Shown: positions 1 to 14,575, numbered from the stretch's first letter. The stretch is 64,000 nt of DNA from Lepisosteus oculatus (GCF_040954835.1 NC_090696.1:78429722-78493721), one strand, 5' to 3'. Notes: generated by a model not told the origin, from the letters alone. Numbers and translations: made by a program.

Positions 1-2790
1 TTCAGGTTAAATAATAGCATAATAGTATCAAGAATTTCAAAATAACAGATCCAAACAAATTTGTAATTAATAAAAAGGTTAGTTACAATGTATTGCCTTT
101 ATCAGTGTCTGGGTTGACTTAAAAGTTTTTTTTCCCATTAACTTAGAAAAGCTCTAAAACAACTGTCAGAAACTTTGTGTGAGCATGAATCTGTTTGAGT
201 GCATGTGTATCAGCATGGGCGTATGCATATCTGGGCCATTGTCCATGCACACGTGGTTGAGTTTGTGCCTCGGTGTTGGCAAAGGGATTGTTATAGTATA
301 GTACTGCCCAAGGAAGAGGATTTGTCTAATCTCAGTCTCATGCAAAATTCAAATTGCCTCCAGAAACTCACAACTCTTCATGTCATGGAAAAAAATGACA
401 GCTTTTTTTTTTGTTTTAAATTCAGTACAGTTACTGAATGATCTTTCAACAATTTAATCTTCCAATATGTATCTTGGGCAGCAATTACACGATCAATCCA
501 TTAATATATTTTTTATCTAATTTAAAAACATGTTTTTCCTTCACAAATACATGAAACCTGGGTTTCACAGGTGGACAGAGATACTAGAATAGCTCAAGTG
601 TCCTCTGTAGCTTTAATGTAAAGAATGGTCACACTTAAAAAGTTTTACAACAGTATCCAGTGCATGAATGTCATAAAGATACAGAGGACTGGCAGTGAAA
701 AGATCATAGCTATAGCAAAACTGAGAGGACGTTCTGTAGAATGAGCTTGTTGCAATGAGCACAAGCGAGACAAATGAGAAAGTGGACAAAGTGAAGTCAT
801 GTATTTCATTCATGTACTTCATTGCAAAAACGTCAAAACTTTTATTTTCTTTATTTTCCAGGAGTGGGAAAGTAATGTTGAACATTGGTAAAGCAAACTC
901 TGTAGGTAGCAGTTTATCTTGGATCAAATTAAAATTAATGAGTTACTTCAATAAATATATAAATCTCAAGGCCTGGTTTTTGTAGATTTCACATGATCTC
1001 AGTGATTTTACAACTATTTCACAAAATAATCTCTAGAAAGAGCATTTGCTTTTATTCATGACAGTGAAATTAGAGGTATTTTATTTTTCTCTAAGTTCTG
1101 TCATCACTGAAATGAATCAAACACATTTAAAACTTACGAGAAACTGGTTTATCCAGAAACTCATGATGATAGAAACTAGGCTGCTTTGATTTGAAAAAAA
1201 TCCGCCCACTGCACAAAGCTGGAAATACTGAAGTATACCCAGTTGTAAAATAAAAAATGTTGAATATTTGTGTGCTGACACAGTTAAGGCCTTTAATATG
1301 CAATGACAATAATATGCATATATGTGAATATTTTCTTTTTTAACTGTACTGTACATGTGGCTTATAACTGTAATAACTATTGCAGCATTTGTGTGCCTCT
1401 ATCAAAGCTTTGTAATGTTTTTAATAAGCTGATATCTTTGAAAGCTTTTTACATGCACCTAAAGGTATTGCACAAGTGATTAAAAGAAGTATTATTTCAG
1501 AGCAGGTCAAAAGGTGCCTATTACTTTAGTCTGGTCCTTACTGTGTCCTATTTTGCTCTGCTCTATGCCCATGGTCTCTGCTCTCTCAAGTACAGCAGTC
1601 TGTCCAGCCTCCTGTGTGACAGTGATGAGAGCTGAGCTTTTCTGTGTAGAATTAGGCTTTTGATGCACATTCATTAAGATTTTAAAACTGGCCCCTCACA
1701 AGGATGTGAGCAATTTAATGTGTTGTAATGCAATTTTTTTACTTTAGGACAATTATTTAGTATATTTTTAATTTGTGTAGTATTTGCAAATTTCATGCTA
1801 TGCCCATGGCCTGAGAATAAATTCATTCAAACCTGAACATCCCAGAGCTAATGCTTTTAAAAGATTCAAAGTGTTGCATAGCTACTACAGGAAAAAGTGA
1901 AGCTAATGTGTTCCAGATAACAGACCATTTATTGGAGTACAGGCAGATTTTAAGTGACAATTTCTGTGGGTTTCATATTGCTTATGTTCCGTATTTGTGT
2001 TGCTTGGTTACGGTTACCCTTGGCTCTGATCCTGCATATTGGTCTATACCTGTTGTGTATTTTATTGCTCAAGACATTTCCAAGGTTAGATTCTTACGCA
2101 ACCTAGTTTTCTTAGCCCCCTGCGTGTTTTTCTGTGTTTGTTTGGGCTTACTTCTGCGTAGTCTGGGTTCATATGGGACTCTAAAGTATCATGGTGTCCT
2201 GTCTTGTGTCCTGTGTTTCCACATTGCTACAAATCGAAAAAGTATTTTAATGATAATTGACAGATGGTCATCCAGCAGCTGCGAATGTTATATTTATTGT
2301 ACCACAGATTTGAGAAAAAAAATAAGACGACCAGAAAATTTAGTAAGACATTACACATGACTGCGTACTGGGTCTGAGTTCTGTTTACTGTAGTGAAAAA
2401 ACCTACTGTATCATGAATCTTTTCCAGCTCCTACTGCAGACCAGTGCTGTCTGTCTTTGGTTCATGTTTGGTTGTGGAGCTGCCAGTCAGGAGCAGTTAC
2501 CTTCTATTCTAAGAAAGGTTTGTATTGTGGTTGATTTAAAGATCATGTCTTGCAGTTGGGTTTTTCTGAAATTCAATCAATACATTGAAGGAGTGTTTGT
2601 GTTTTGTATAAAGATCATGTCAATCCACGTATCCCTGTTGTTTTATTATTTTGTTTATAGAACTGCATATTTGGCATGCTGCATCTGCAACAAGGATATT
2701 CAATGTTTTATAAAGTGTGATAAATATTGTTTCATTACTACTTGATATAACATCCTTCAATATGTTCAGAATACATTCATTCATAAGTCA
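1..2790. other. Intergenic, no supported gene
   Basis: AT-rich with scattered ORFs that do not look coding. The longest (1851-2360, plus) overlaps CT-rich sequence reminiscent of a decayed LTR (about 1990-2230). A splice-bracketed open segment at 2429-2517 (TTTTCCAG ... AAG|GTTTGT) is noted but unsupported. Confidence 0.4.
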
Positions 2791-2916
2791 AATCCAATCC
2801 TGGTTCTGGAAGGCTAGTTCTTCTGCAGGTTGACAAGATCTCCTTTAAGCAGCAGCATCTGAGGAACTGGAAGAAACTACTAAACTGGTCCAGCTGAGCC
2901 TCCAGAACCAGGATTT
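2791..2916. mobile_element. MITE-like fold-back element
   Basis: Imperfect inverted ends face each other. The left end (2796-2815, aatcctggttctggaaggct) pairs with the right end (2897-2916) with about one mismatch over 20 bases. Similar short elements ending in 'aatcctggtcctggag' are common in fish genomes (from memory). It has no coding capacity. Target-site duplications were not established. Confidence 0.45.
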
Positions 2917-4324
2917 GACAGTTTGTGGCACCCTCTAGACTTGACCATGGTATTCAACACCTTACCAGACACTTGAGGTTTGCAGGGTTGTTGATAGTTC
3001 TGATTATTGAGAAATCAGAATGGCATACTTCATAAACTGAAGTATATCAAAAAACTATGCCACCCAGGTTTGGAAATAAACAGTTTTTTCCTGCCCTCTG
3101 TTCCCCCTGAAACACAGAGAGTAACTGAGATTTATTGGAAAACTGCAATCATCATATACTGTATCCTGTCCTCCACAGCTGTGCAGTTAGGGTGATGGCG
3201 AATAATGATATAACTGTGGCTGAGCTGTCAGATTGGATACTAGGTACCCAGATTCTTGATGTCATTGAACAGCTGAGGACTGCCGTTAGGTTTCCGGGTT
3301 TATCATGGGACTCATTTGTGTGCAGCAGTGATCCCTCAGTTCATTGCAGTCTTTAGCCTCGCTGGTGCTTCCCGGGGGCTGGTGACTCTGCTGGCATTCA
3401 GTGAGGAGGAGGAATGGACGCTGAGGAGTCGGACTAGCTCACATGGGTCAAGACTCTACCTTGTGACTTGCCTGCCTGTAATATTCCCAGAGTGTATTCG
3501 GTCTTTCAGAGTCCTGCCATCGTGACAACTGGATTACAGCTCTTTTCTCTTCCCACCTGCTCAGCAGATAACAAGGACTGCAAATATGGGACAGATATTA
3601 TAACATTATTACAACCTGTCATCATATCATACTCACAAACATTAACGGGCTGGCGCTGTACTGTGAGTAAGTACAGTTGAACACACAGCTTGTGCTACAT
3701 TTTTAAAACTTTTTATAATTTTAAAACATTATCACAAACTAGTCAATCAAATGAAACTGTATTGAAGTATATTTGCAAAGGCTGATCAAATATATCCCTG
3801 GTAAAACAAGCCTACACATAAACAGCATAATATAAATGCAATTAATTTTTGAATAAGTGTCATATCTAAAAAAGTTGAGGCTTCATTGTTATTAACTCAA
3901 TTGGAAAAGTGCTATATTTAATGCATAAATCCATTTTATTTACTGGGGAAATGACTAAAAATGACAGCTGCATTGTGAGTGTGGCTGTGTCTGTTTCAGA
4001 TCTCTGGGAAGTCTGTTGTTGCTTAAACATTAAACATTAAAGTGGATGAGCAAGCTTTGCAGCTGATTTAACCCTAGGGTTCATATGTATATAACGTAAG
4101 ACTTTACATAAGTATTCAGTAATCTGCGCTCAGTTTCTATTTTCAGAGCCACATTACTAATCCTTCTTTCCCAATAACAACATATAAAACATTAAACAAC
4201 GAGTACGAGTACTGCTTTGATATATAAAGCTGCACCCAAGTGTGACCTTTTATTGAACAGAATGAGCTTATCTGTTCTATTGTTAATAAACCCCTGTTGT
4301 ACTCAAATATTTTGCTAATGAAAC

Positions 4325-4440
4325 TTTTCGGGTCGGCAAGATGGTGTTAGTCGTCACGTCGATCCGCGCACGCGTCCATTATAGGAATGCTCCACGTCTG
4401 GGCGGACGTGTACTTCACGTCCGGACTTGAGCCCAGCTGG
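4325..4440. promoter_or_regulatory. CpG-rich islet, possible promoter
   Basis: About a dozen CpGs cluster within about 115 bases in sequence that is otherwise CpG-poor, including CCGCGCACGCGT at about 4364-4375. An unmethylated promoter or a recent insertion could explain it. The candidate exons at 4977-6168 lie just downstream on the plus strand. Confidence 0.3.
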
Positions 4441-4509
4441 GAAGTAGTGTACGAGGAAGATTTAGAAACCCAGAGCATAATGCAGGTGTTAAGAGAAATT
4501 ACCGAATAA
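4387..4509 (+). other. Short ORF in a CpG-rich islet, possible 5' exon
   Basis: A 40-codon ORF starts at 4387 inside a CpG-rich islet (about 4325-4440) and ends with TAA at 4507-4509. The peptide includes MLHVWADVYFTSGLEPSWE. It could be the 5' coding exon of the plus-strand chain that follows. The phase needed (2) is met only by a weak donor (GT|GTACGA after 4448). There is no family match. Confidence 0.2.
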
Positions 4510-4976
4510 CTGATGTCACCTTCCATTCTCCTGGTACAACCCGACTTATTGAAGGATCAATAGAAAATTAAGATGGTGTCCCAGAGGAAACACCTTTGTT
4601 CACATCGATATTTGCTGTTAATTAGAAAAAAAAATCTTCTCAGGAAACACAAAAACTATCTCTTTTCCAGGATAACTAGATTTAAAAATGATGTAAAATT
4701 TAAAAAGAAAAAGAAAAATGTCGTTTAAATAAACACCGTCACCATATACAATTAAAGCAAAATATTTAACAAAAAAAGTGTCGACTTTATAATTTGTAAA
4801 GCTCGATATTGTTTGTTGTCTTTATAAAAAGGCTAGAAGTTTCCACTTCTGCAAAAATGCTGTTTACCTTCTGTGGTCTGAAAGCTGTTCTAGTAGGTTC
4901 TAGCTCGGTAGCTTTGTATGAGGGAGTCTGGAAACTTGCCTTTGAATCAGAGAAGGTTTTATTTTACTGCACTTAG

Positions 4977-5009
4977 TGAAAACTGCAGTGGGACTGTCAG
5001 AGGAGGCAG
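4977..5009 (+). other. Candidate exon of an unrecognised plus-strand gene
   Basis: Acceptor TTTTACTGCACTTAG and donor CAG|GTAGGT bracket 33 bases. Read from phase 2 they give ENCSGTVRGG and end again in phase 2, which matches the next candidate exon at 5444. It could be chance. Confidence 0.22.
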
Positions 5010-5443
5010 GTAGGTTTATACTCAATTTAAAAGAAAGCAATAAAACTCAACAGATGTTGTCAGGTTTTAAGAGTAGATGCCCAAAAGCTTAACTAGATTT
5101 CTGCTTTTTAGTGGAGAACAAAATACATTGAATTTCAAAACCAATTTTGGAAAGCTTGCTTGTTAACATAAAGAAGAAAAGGTAAATAAGGTTTTTGTCT
5201 CTGCTGCAGCTGAAGATGCCTCTTCACAACTGAAGATGACAGTTTGTTAAAATATATTCTCAGATTTAATACACTTTTGAAGCCAAATGTTTAACTTCAC
5301 TTCATCTTAAAAACAATAGATTATTAATTGCATGATTGTTTCATTAATTGTTTAAATTGAAAGAAATGTTATACATTCATTTTTCTTAATATTACATACT
5401 GGTAAATATATTAAACATAAAAACTCAGTTTTTTTATTTGCAG

Positions 5444-5552
5444 TGGTGTCAGTCACCAGTTCGGCCTGAATGGGAGAAGAGGGCTGAACAAGCAGAGGTC
5501 TCCTCCACACCAGGAGGATGAATTAACAGCACCTCTGCTGGAGCCTCATCAG
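5444..5552 (+). other. Candidate exon of an unrecognised plus-strand gene
   Basis: A GC-richer block in AT-rich sequence, between acceptor TTTTTTTATTTGCAG and donor CATCAG|GTGTGT. Entered in phase 2, it is open for 36 codons and exits in phase 0. The peptide is basic, then Pro/Glu-rich (KQRSPPHQEDELTAPLLE). No family was recognised. Confidence 0.28.
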
Positions 5553-6084
5553 GTGTGTCGCTACTGTTTGTGTTATACAATGCCTGTGCTGTTTTTCAAT
5601 TTTGTAGTTATTTTCAGAGGGGCGAGGGGGCCAAACATATATATATATATAAAATGCATGTTATTTCTCAATACATAAATAACGTGCTGCACAGCAGAGC
5701 GCCGTCCTGTGATGAGCCCTTGCCTGCCTGATGATGCAGTCCGGCTGCCTGTAAGCTGGTGTGGTGAATAATAGATTTCCCTTTGAGTGTTCCTCCTGGA
5801 GTGCAGCACGTCTCTCTCTCTCTCTGTCTCCTGATTGTTGAAGTATCTACACAGGGGCCCTTGCAGCATCTTCGTTTCCAAGTGCGTCACAGATTGCTCT
5901 GTTTATTCTGAGCTGTCCTTGCGGCGCTGTTTCGCTCAGCATCCGTGTTTTTAATGTGTGATGGGCTGTCTTCTCCGGCAAATATTCTCAGTCAACAGTA
6001 ATTATTAGTGGCATATTTTTCAGAAGTGTAGATATATTCTAGATCTATTTATATTGTGTTGCATTGCTGATTTCTCCTTACTAG

Positions 6085-6168
6085 ACATCTAAGACATTCT
6101 GGAATTGCCCTGGAGTGTCCAGGAATGATTCCAATCTCCTGCTGCAAATGAACCAAGAGGTGCAACAG
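6085..6168 (+). other. Candidate exon of an unrecognised plus-strand gene
   Basis: 84 bases (28 codons, phase 0-0) between acceptor GATTTCTCCTTACTAG and donor CAACAG|GTAACC. It is open only in the frame that continues the previous candidate exon. It ends with a helix-like stretch (SNLLLQMNQEVQQ). Confidence 0.27.
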
Positions 6169-9100
6169 GTAACCAGCTGAACCCCCAAAAAAGGTTTATT
6201 AAAAGAGATGAATCCCACATATGTACACATAAGCACACAATAAGTCATATTAAAGCTGTCAGTTCTGGCGGCTTGGCTTACTGTATCACAGATGTTCAAC
6301 TCTCTGGTGCTTTATTAGAAACAATTTTCCTGTTTTGTGAAGCACAGATTTAGTATTAAAGCTCCTACAAATGCACAGTGTTGATTATGTACACAAAGCT
6401 GTTTACAAATACCTGGAGCCTAAGTGCACTGTATGTTTCAACTGAATAAGAGACTGCATTTCAGTGTCTTTTAATTGCAGTTCATATTGTACCACAAAAT
6501 AAGCTTAACATGCTGTGCTACAGAACTGTGTTTTTGTTTTGGTAGTTTCTGATTTGAGTGGTTATGAACATAATTGCAGACATTTACCATTTAGTGTTCT
6601 GCAGGACTGAAAACAACAGGCTGCCTGCTTTCATTCAGTGTATTATTCAAAGTGTCAGATCATTTCATTCTTTCCCAAAATTACAGCGTATTGAACAAAC
6701 TTCAGAAATAGAAGAAACCAAAACAAATAGAAAGGATTGATCTGATGAAAGCATAAACGTGCTTTTCATAGAGGAGGAAGGTTGAGGAAGAGGAATGTGT
6801 TGGCTACAAGCTCTAAGTTATTAAAAAGAAATGGAAAACCACAAAATGACTCAGCAGAGTAGATGGGGCACCATTTTGGCTTCTGGACTGCAAAGTCATC
6901 TGCACTACAGCACTGAGAGTCAGCAGACAGCATCTGAAAGGATGGAAACATAATTTAGAGGAAGTCTATTTCCCCATTAACCCCAATAACTAATGTTAAA
7001 TAACCAAAGTTCCCCAATAATTAATATAATCATTAATAATTTGTATTTTCCCCAGTTAAAAACTGCAAGGTCGGTATTATGACTTGTCAGTGTCAGAAGA
7101 GTTCCTTTTGATGTCTGCTCAGTCATATATTTCTGAATAGGTCTGTGCTTTGTACACAATATGCACAATTCTTACACTCTTTAAAAGGTTTATTCGGAGC
7201 ATTCTAACCTTCAGTATTACGGGCTGGAAAGGTGCCTTGTCCTTGCAGAAAACAAGTTGAGCAAAGTGATCAGGACTGGTGGCAAGATTACCGGCACATT
7301 CATGGACTCAGCAATGTGTCTAATGAAGCATCATATTAATCCAGCACACCATGTCTTAGACGACCCCTTTTATCCACTCTTTTTAGAAAATACACTCCTG
7401 CACACTGCGGAAAGTACCAGATCCCCTTTATTAAGACTAAGAGAGAATTTTCCTTCTTTATACCTAAAAGTATGTTTTTTACCTAAAAGTATTGTTGAAC
7501 AACTAAAAAGTGTTTGCAAGTCTTATCTTACCATTTATACTGCTGTTGTTTTTAGATTCTTCACAAACTAATTGTCTGGGTTTGATTGATGTTGTTAAAT
7601 GTTGATGTGTACCATGGTATCGTACCATTATTGCATTGTATTATTGCCTATGTTATATATTTATGAGTCTTTTTATGCAAGACAAATTCCCTTAGGGGCA
7701 ATAATGGATAATTCAATCCTACACTGCGGCCATATATACCAGGAATTACTTTGTTTTACCAAAAAACAATGTGTAAAAGCACCATAGTACTAAACTAACC
7801 TGCCACGCTCCATTACTGTGGTGTGTTGTTTATTTAGTGCATTAATACATTTAATTATCCTTTGACATGCTTCTTCCTCTTCTCTCATGACTAATTTTTC
7901 CTTTTCCTCTCACTCTGGCTGATTCTCCATTAGAAGACTCCTCACTTTCCACGGTCCTGTTGTGACAGAATCCTCTCGAGATGAGAAGCTCATCTATTAA
8001 TGACGGTGCTCTTAGCTGCTCGGGTCTCCTCGGAGGTAGAGATTAGACACAGCAGGGGTCCTTCTGCAGCTCCTCCGATGGCATATAAACACCCCTGAGT
8101 GCGTTACCAATTAAACTTGAACAGCACTGGCAGCCAGCTCAAATCAGTTGCGATCCAGTAGGGGTGCTGTTTACCAAGGAGGACCTTTTCTTTTGATAGA
8201 TTGTATCTGGTCAGAAATAATTAGTTAAGTGAAGTGAACAAGAGGTATCTCCTGCTATATCCTTGGTTGTGATTATGTTTTTTATACACTGTATATTGGT
8301 TAATTGTATTCCAAATAGAAGTCTTTTTTCTGTCAATGGAAATTGCAGGAAAATCGAATCTGAATATTTTAAGATTATACACAGAGTGGCCCACAGAAGT
8401 CCAGTGCAGAGCATTGCTCTGTGTGTACTGTAGACCCAAGGTGTGCCTCTAAAGAGCAAACTGATCGGTCCTGCCCTGGGTGCAACTGAATACATAGGCT
8501 ATTGATCATCTGTTGCTGTACAACCTGTTGAAAATGAGAGGGATGAAACCTTCTAGCTTGGTTTTATTGTGAGAGAAGGGGCAATGAGAAGGATCTAATT
8601 GGCCAACCTTGTATCTGGCTGGGTTTCGAACTAATGTGCAAGGACTCTGGGTCAGACGGTATACTCTGGCTCAGCACACACTCTGAGGGACAGACCCCTG
8701 GCACTGTGTCGGGTCTGGGTTTGATGGATGGTGTACTGAGGAGCCCTTGCAGGGCCACGGTCCAGTCCACCTTGTCGACCCAGAATTTCACCCTGGAGAT
8801 ATCGTCCTGCACTAGGAAGAAATTAGCTCAACCGAGTTGTGCTGCATCAGTTATGTTTACCGACATGACAGTAGAGAAAAATGCCTAGCAGTCCCGGATC
8901 TCACAACTTCACTATACTGATACGTGAGAGCCTACACAGACATCAGATGCTTGAAACATGAATTACATCCCTTCTGTGACCAAACCATTACTAGTTTTTA
9001 CATTAGATAAAGCTGTAGAAATACTGAGCACCAGGACTTCTCAGGAAAGAAATGAGAGTTAAACCTTCATGTCAAATAACAAAAATTATGATTCGCATTC

Positions 9101-12100
9101 TAATGTTAACATATTTTTATATTCAAGTTTGTTTAGACTAAGTTTTATGTGATAAAGTCTATACTGGTCCGTCTTTGCGTGTCAGTCTTGCCGCGTCCTC
9201 AGCACGAGTGGGTACATGTGCCTGCACAGTATGTCTGTGTTTCGCATGAGGTTTTTGGAGGGACTTGGCATAGAGTAAAAATTAAAATTATTTTTTTCCT
9301 CCTGCTGTTTGTGAAGTACAGATTAAAATGCAGGAAAGACTTGGGATCTAAACAGAGCTTGTCTTGAGTTAGTGAAGAGCATAACCTTTTCATTAAGTAC
9401 GCAGCCACAGGCAGGGACTGTGCACTGAAAATGGAAATAAAAATACTCCCTTCTGTCACTCAAGACAGAGCTCTGGACTTGGTAAGCTGAAAACCTCATC
9501 AGCCATCAACTCATTTCAGCACAACATCTGCCATTTTCTTGCCCAAAATGTAACCAAACACAAAGCTTTGAGCCTGGCTTTTTCAGTCATTTGCCTCATT
9601 AGGGTATATTACAGTATTTCAGTAGCCAGGATCCTTTATTTTGTGAAGATGCCCTTATTAATGGATTCTGTAGTTTTTGTATATTCAAAGATGTCCCTAT
9701 TTGCCCCCACTTAGTTTACTAAATTACTAAATGTACTAAACTTTTAATAACTGATTTCATGGTCTTATAACTAAACTAGATTTTCACAGCACACAGCAGC
9801 TTCTGACGTGCCCCATCAGTTTATGGCAGCAAAATGACAAGGGAACAACCAGCAGGACCTGTAAATGATTTACAGCATATAATCACAGAGCGCTGTCACC
9901 TGGACTGGAAAGAAGCTTTCAACTTAACTCAGTTAACAAACTAAGTTGTTTCTAAAGAACACTAATATATACTGAATTCTAAAATCTCAATAAAAAATGA
10001 CAAGACCATGACTCAGCATCACTGGGCTTCACAGCTGTTTGTGTTTTAATACAGGCAAAAGGCACAGACCTGAATACTGGGGATGCCATTGGGAGTGCTT
10101 TCAGGATGAATCTCAGTTCTGCATCTATTTTAACCATGGTATGACATGTTCAAAAATCACAGAAGGTTCACAGACGTTTGCTGAAGATAAACATGTAAAT
10201 TGTCAACTCCCTCTTTAGAAGCTGACCCAGTGTTTCGATGATAATCTCAGTGCTTGATGTTATCATGACTGAATTCTGAGACCCCTGCTCCAACACTTGC
10301 ACCAATGTCAATACAATCCCTTAATCCTTCAAAATGAGCATTGTGTCTCCACAAGGATACAAGGGCCTTTTGAAGCTTTCTGCTTCAGTGCAGGATCAAC
10401 AGGTTGGAACAGCTTATATTGTGCCTTGTCCAGTTTAAGATGAGATGTTTTCATGGGAGTATGTGGGGTGATGCTGGACTCAACATTTACACAGAGTAGT
10501 TGACTTGAAAGCATAGTGTGAACTATAACATGTGACTTTCAAACTTTCCTGTTGGGATTTTATATACAAATGATAAAAAAGTGTCCAGGCCAAAACCTAG
10601 AAAAAAATATTCTTTCTGAAGTGTTTTATTTATAATAATTGTAGCACATTATAATTTGTATACCTTCGCAGAAAATATATTTCTAGTCAGGGTCATTATA
10701 GTTTTTTTATATTGTTATAATCAATAATATGAATTAAAAATATCCTGACAGTATGTATTTGAAAAGAAAGGTGAAATAGACATCACAGGAAGCTGTAAAT
10801 TTCCTTCAAGATGAGCAAGGTTATCCAGGATTTACAGATTTCACAAATATTTATACAAGGTGCTTTGCTGACTTTGTCTTTCCTGTCCATGTATTTGTAT
10901 GGAATGGTTTATATCTGTGCGCAATGTAAAAACATTAGGAAGACATTCTAAACAGTTTTATTAGATATATCAGTTTGAGCCAAAATATTTACACTAGTGT
11001 ACATGCCAAATAGGTATTGGAAGGAAATGCACAGGCCTACGGAGCTCCAGAAGATTCACTCGGGGACAGTCATATCTTGGAGAGCTGCAGTCCAGCAGGG
11101 TTTCCTGCCATCTGTTCTGTGGGGGCTGGGGAAAACACCAGCCAGCTCTCCACTGCCGCGTGGCCAAGGTCCCCCACAGGGGGGCGATACGGTGACCTCG
11201 AACGTGCGGACGAATCGAAGAGCACTCATTACTCCCAACCTCGGGAGCACGCTGGTTTGGAAATGTCAGGGAGGAGAGAGAAATGTCATGTGTATAGATC
11301 CCTCTGATTCTCTCTCTGCACACAGACCAATTCTATACATTCAAGCAAAAGCAATCGCTTATGTTGCATACTGTATGTATGAATTTTATTTTGGAAATCC
11401 CTTTGGAACTTTGGAACTTGAGAAGATTGAATTTACAGAGAGTATCAACTGTAAAACTGCATTTCTGCCTAAACACAGCACTCTTTTATAGTCAAATAAA
11501 GCACCGTGTGGCTCAGGGATCACATTAGTTAACATGTCAATTTCCTACCACTAATGTAGACAATGCAGATTCTCCTGCAGACTCTTATTCTCTGGTCCCT
11601 GCTCAACACTATTATGTGCACTTATCCTCCATCTTGGCAGCCTGAATTTAATGTATTTATCATATACTTGAGCACGAAACACTACGCAAATCATTTTAAC
11701 AAGCTGACTCCTTTGAGCTTTGAGCTAGAGTCTCCCTTGTCAGAATTCAAGCTATTGGAAAGCTAGAAAAACTAGCCACCTTCACATTTAGATTCAGCCT
11801 AATGGAGGATTTGTGACTAATTCTTCAACCCACACACCAGATTGAATGTATAAAAAGTCTTAAGACTGAATAGATGGGATGCTGTATCTACTCTTAGTCA
11901 TAGCAAAACAGGCCTTTTTCATAAAAGGACCATTACAGTCTGAAAAATGCATACATAACAGTCATAGACCAGTGAAAAAAACACATGGAACACATTCCCA
12001 CTCTAATCTATTAGAGACTCGGCATTTGTCTCAATTTAGACTGCTCAGGTTGTGTTTTTTGCATGAGTGTGTGGTATTATTTCATCCATGCAAATTGCAG

Positions 12101-13927
12101 GTTCTAGGGTAACCTTGGTTTAAAACATCCCTGGCCTTGTGTCTTTTAAAAATAGGTTTCTCAGAGTACCCTGTGTTTACTTCTTGGTTAGGATCTTAAT
12201 TCTAAAAAAAGGCTGTGAAATCAACCAGAATAGTTGCTGACTTCATTTAGCTGAGCGCCATGCCTACAGTCTTTTACTGCATATTGATGAAGCGTGAGAT
12301 CACAGAAATAGGGTTACAGTTTTGCTTTTTTGAGTTTTTAGCATGTATGACTTACAGTGTGTTTAACAGGTCATTTATCCAGGAAAAAAGAAGTAGGAAT
12401 ATAGCATTTCCTGTATGAAACAAATCACAGCAATACCGGATTCTCTACTAGCTGCGTCCAATTTTCAAATCCTACATCAAGGAGCTGTCAGAGGTTGAGA
12501 ACAGACGAGGACTCGAAGCAGGAGAAATGTGAGCGCTCACCGGGACTCCACAGCACAGGAAGGTGAAGCCACACTTCTAATGATTAGTATTAGACTGCTT
12601 AACAAAGAACTGCATGGCTCATACAGACATATATCATTTTATTTTATTTCTATATGTTTTGAAGAGATTCACGGCAAGAAGGTGGGAAAATATGGGGAAA
12701 CATTATGATACCAAAAATATTTTTCCTTTTTATAATACCAGTATTTGGTTTCACTTTTTCTACTAAAAGTGGGTTACTTGAAAGAAACAATATATAATAT
12801 ATACCTTGAGTGCAAGGTATCTTTCTCAAAGCATGATGTCCAAATTACTAAAAGACTAATTACGGTTTTGTTTTGTTTTAATCTCAAGCAGTTCCCCATC
12901 GTCCACTTCTTCTCCCTTGTATTTGTATCAAGATTTACGAAACCACAAACTGCTTTGTTGTCTCATTTTCTTTTTCCTGTTGTCACCGGCCTTCAGAAAG
13001 CTTTTACAAAACAATAAACACTTATGTTTTTGTAAAAAAAAAAATTCTAGTACTAACTCTGCACATTACTCATCTTGCACACCACTCAAGACACTGATTT
13101 GGTGAAGTGAATTACTAAGATTCCTCTGAAGGCTATTTTTATTGACGGGCCAATTCTATACGGAAGATGAGAAGTTGTCAGGGATGTTTGGATAGTAATA
13201 CCACAATAAATGGTTTGGGGAATTGGAATTGAGAATGCCACAGCCTTCATTCTAGGATTTTCTGCACATGCCTACAAAAAATACAAAGCTTACTTGTAGC
13301 CCAGGCATATGAATTTGAAGGGAGACATTGCACTGCTCAGGGCCTATTTCAATTTAATGCTATTTGAAACAGCTGTACTGCTGGGACTGTGATAGGGCAC
13401 AGAAACAAACAGGGGGAGGGGAGAGGCACAAATCTACCCTTCTCAGCACTACAGATAATCAGGAGCAGTTGAGCCATGGAAATTGTTGTTGGAGAGTGTC
13501 TGAATGCAAGAATGTGATATTTCTAATTCAAGGAGACATGGTTGAATGTGAAAGTGTCAGTCGGGCTCAGTTGGCAGCTGCATTAGTTTATTAGGAAGCC
13601 ACAGGGAATTCAGCATGCTGAGGGCAAAGGCACTGTCAGTGTCAAATCAAGAAGATCTTGTGCTCATCCACTCACAATGGAGCAGACATCTTCAATGTCA
13701 CATCAGACATCTTCCATTTGCCCTTAAATGTTGTAAATCCGGAGTTTGTCATCATGAGAACCTCATCAAAATTGGTTTCTTCCCTAACCTTAGTTTCTTC
13801 CTGCAGGTAAACAACATTCCAATGTATTACACAAAATGAAAAAAGTTGATTAACGCTATTTTAAAATTAGATCAAGAAGCACTTCCTTCACTCGTATTTG
13901 AACCCTAATTGTTTTCCCTCTCCTCAG
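6169..13927. other. Intergenic or intronic, no supported gene
   Basis: Mostly AT-rich unique sequence. A GC-rich islet with several CpGs at about 11015-11260 may be an old mobile element. A segment at 7249-7346 is open after an acceptor-like CTTGCAG, but its phase does not fit the upstream candidate exons. Confidence 0.4.
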
Positions 13928-13952
13928 GCGGAGAAGAAAATGGACAGCCTAG
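13928..13952 (+). other. Candidate 25-base micro-exon
   Basis: Very good splice signals bracket it: acceptor TTGTTTTCCCTCTCCTCAG and donor CTAG|GTAAGC. Phase 0 entry gives AEKKMDSL plus one base, extending the helix-like end of the exon at 6085-6168 across a 7.8-kb intron. Good signals on a tiny exon can still be coincidental. Confidence 0.25.
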
Positions 13953-14575
13953 GTAAGCGACACAATTGAGCCCTAAGTGGTTGAACGGAGAACTGGTGTG
14001 TCTGCGATCTGCAACTGCGTGTCTGGTTGACAGACATCCTGGATACAAACACAATTGTTTCTTTTAGGACACTGGGAAGCAAAAGCATTTGACACCTGTT
14101 GATCTGCCTGTGAAAGCGTGATTGTTTGTTCATGGTCTTCTTTGTTCATCAATGTCTATAAGCAGCCGAGCCTGAAGCTTAAACTTTCTGTGAAGGGACC
14201 TTGCTTCCACTGTGATCAATTCCAATGGGTTCTACAGCATCATTTTAACCTCTCAAACTGCAGCCAGGCGAAACCCAGTCTCTCTCATAATGCATGAATA
14301 GAGACCCCACTCACTTTTTTCATTTTTGCTCTTCCAGATATTAATTTGTGCTCAGGGTGTGTAGAAAAAGTTAACATTGTCTCTTCAGTATCTGAGTGTT
14401 CTCAGTTCTCAGTTGTGATCAATCATAATGTGTATGAGCAGCGAAATACTCTGATCTCCAGCTCCCTCCCCACATATTACAGAGGGATTTCATTCTCATC
14501 ACATTGGGGAGGAAGCACTTTTTAAAGTTATTTCCTAGTTACATCAACACTTAGTCGAATTTGGATTTCTGGAAT

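Noticed and set aside
1851..2360. 169-codon plus-strand ORF
   Set aside because: Hydrophobic, Cys-rich composition typical of T-rich noncoding DNA; part resembles a decayed LTR.
7249..7346. Open segment after CTTGCAG, tested as the end of the plus-strand chain
   Set aside because: Its open frame needs phase 2 entry, whereas the upstream candidate exon ends in phase 0.
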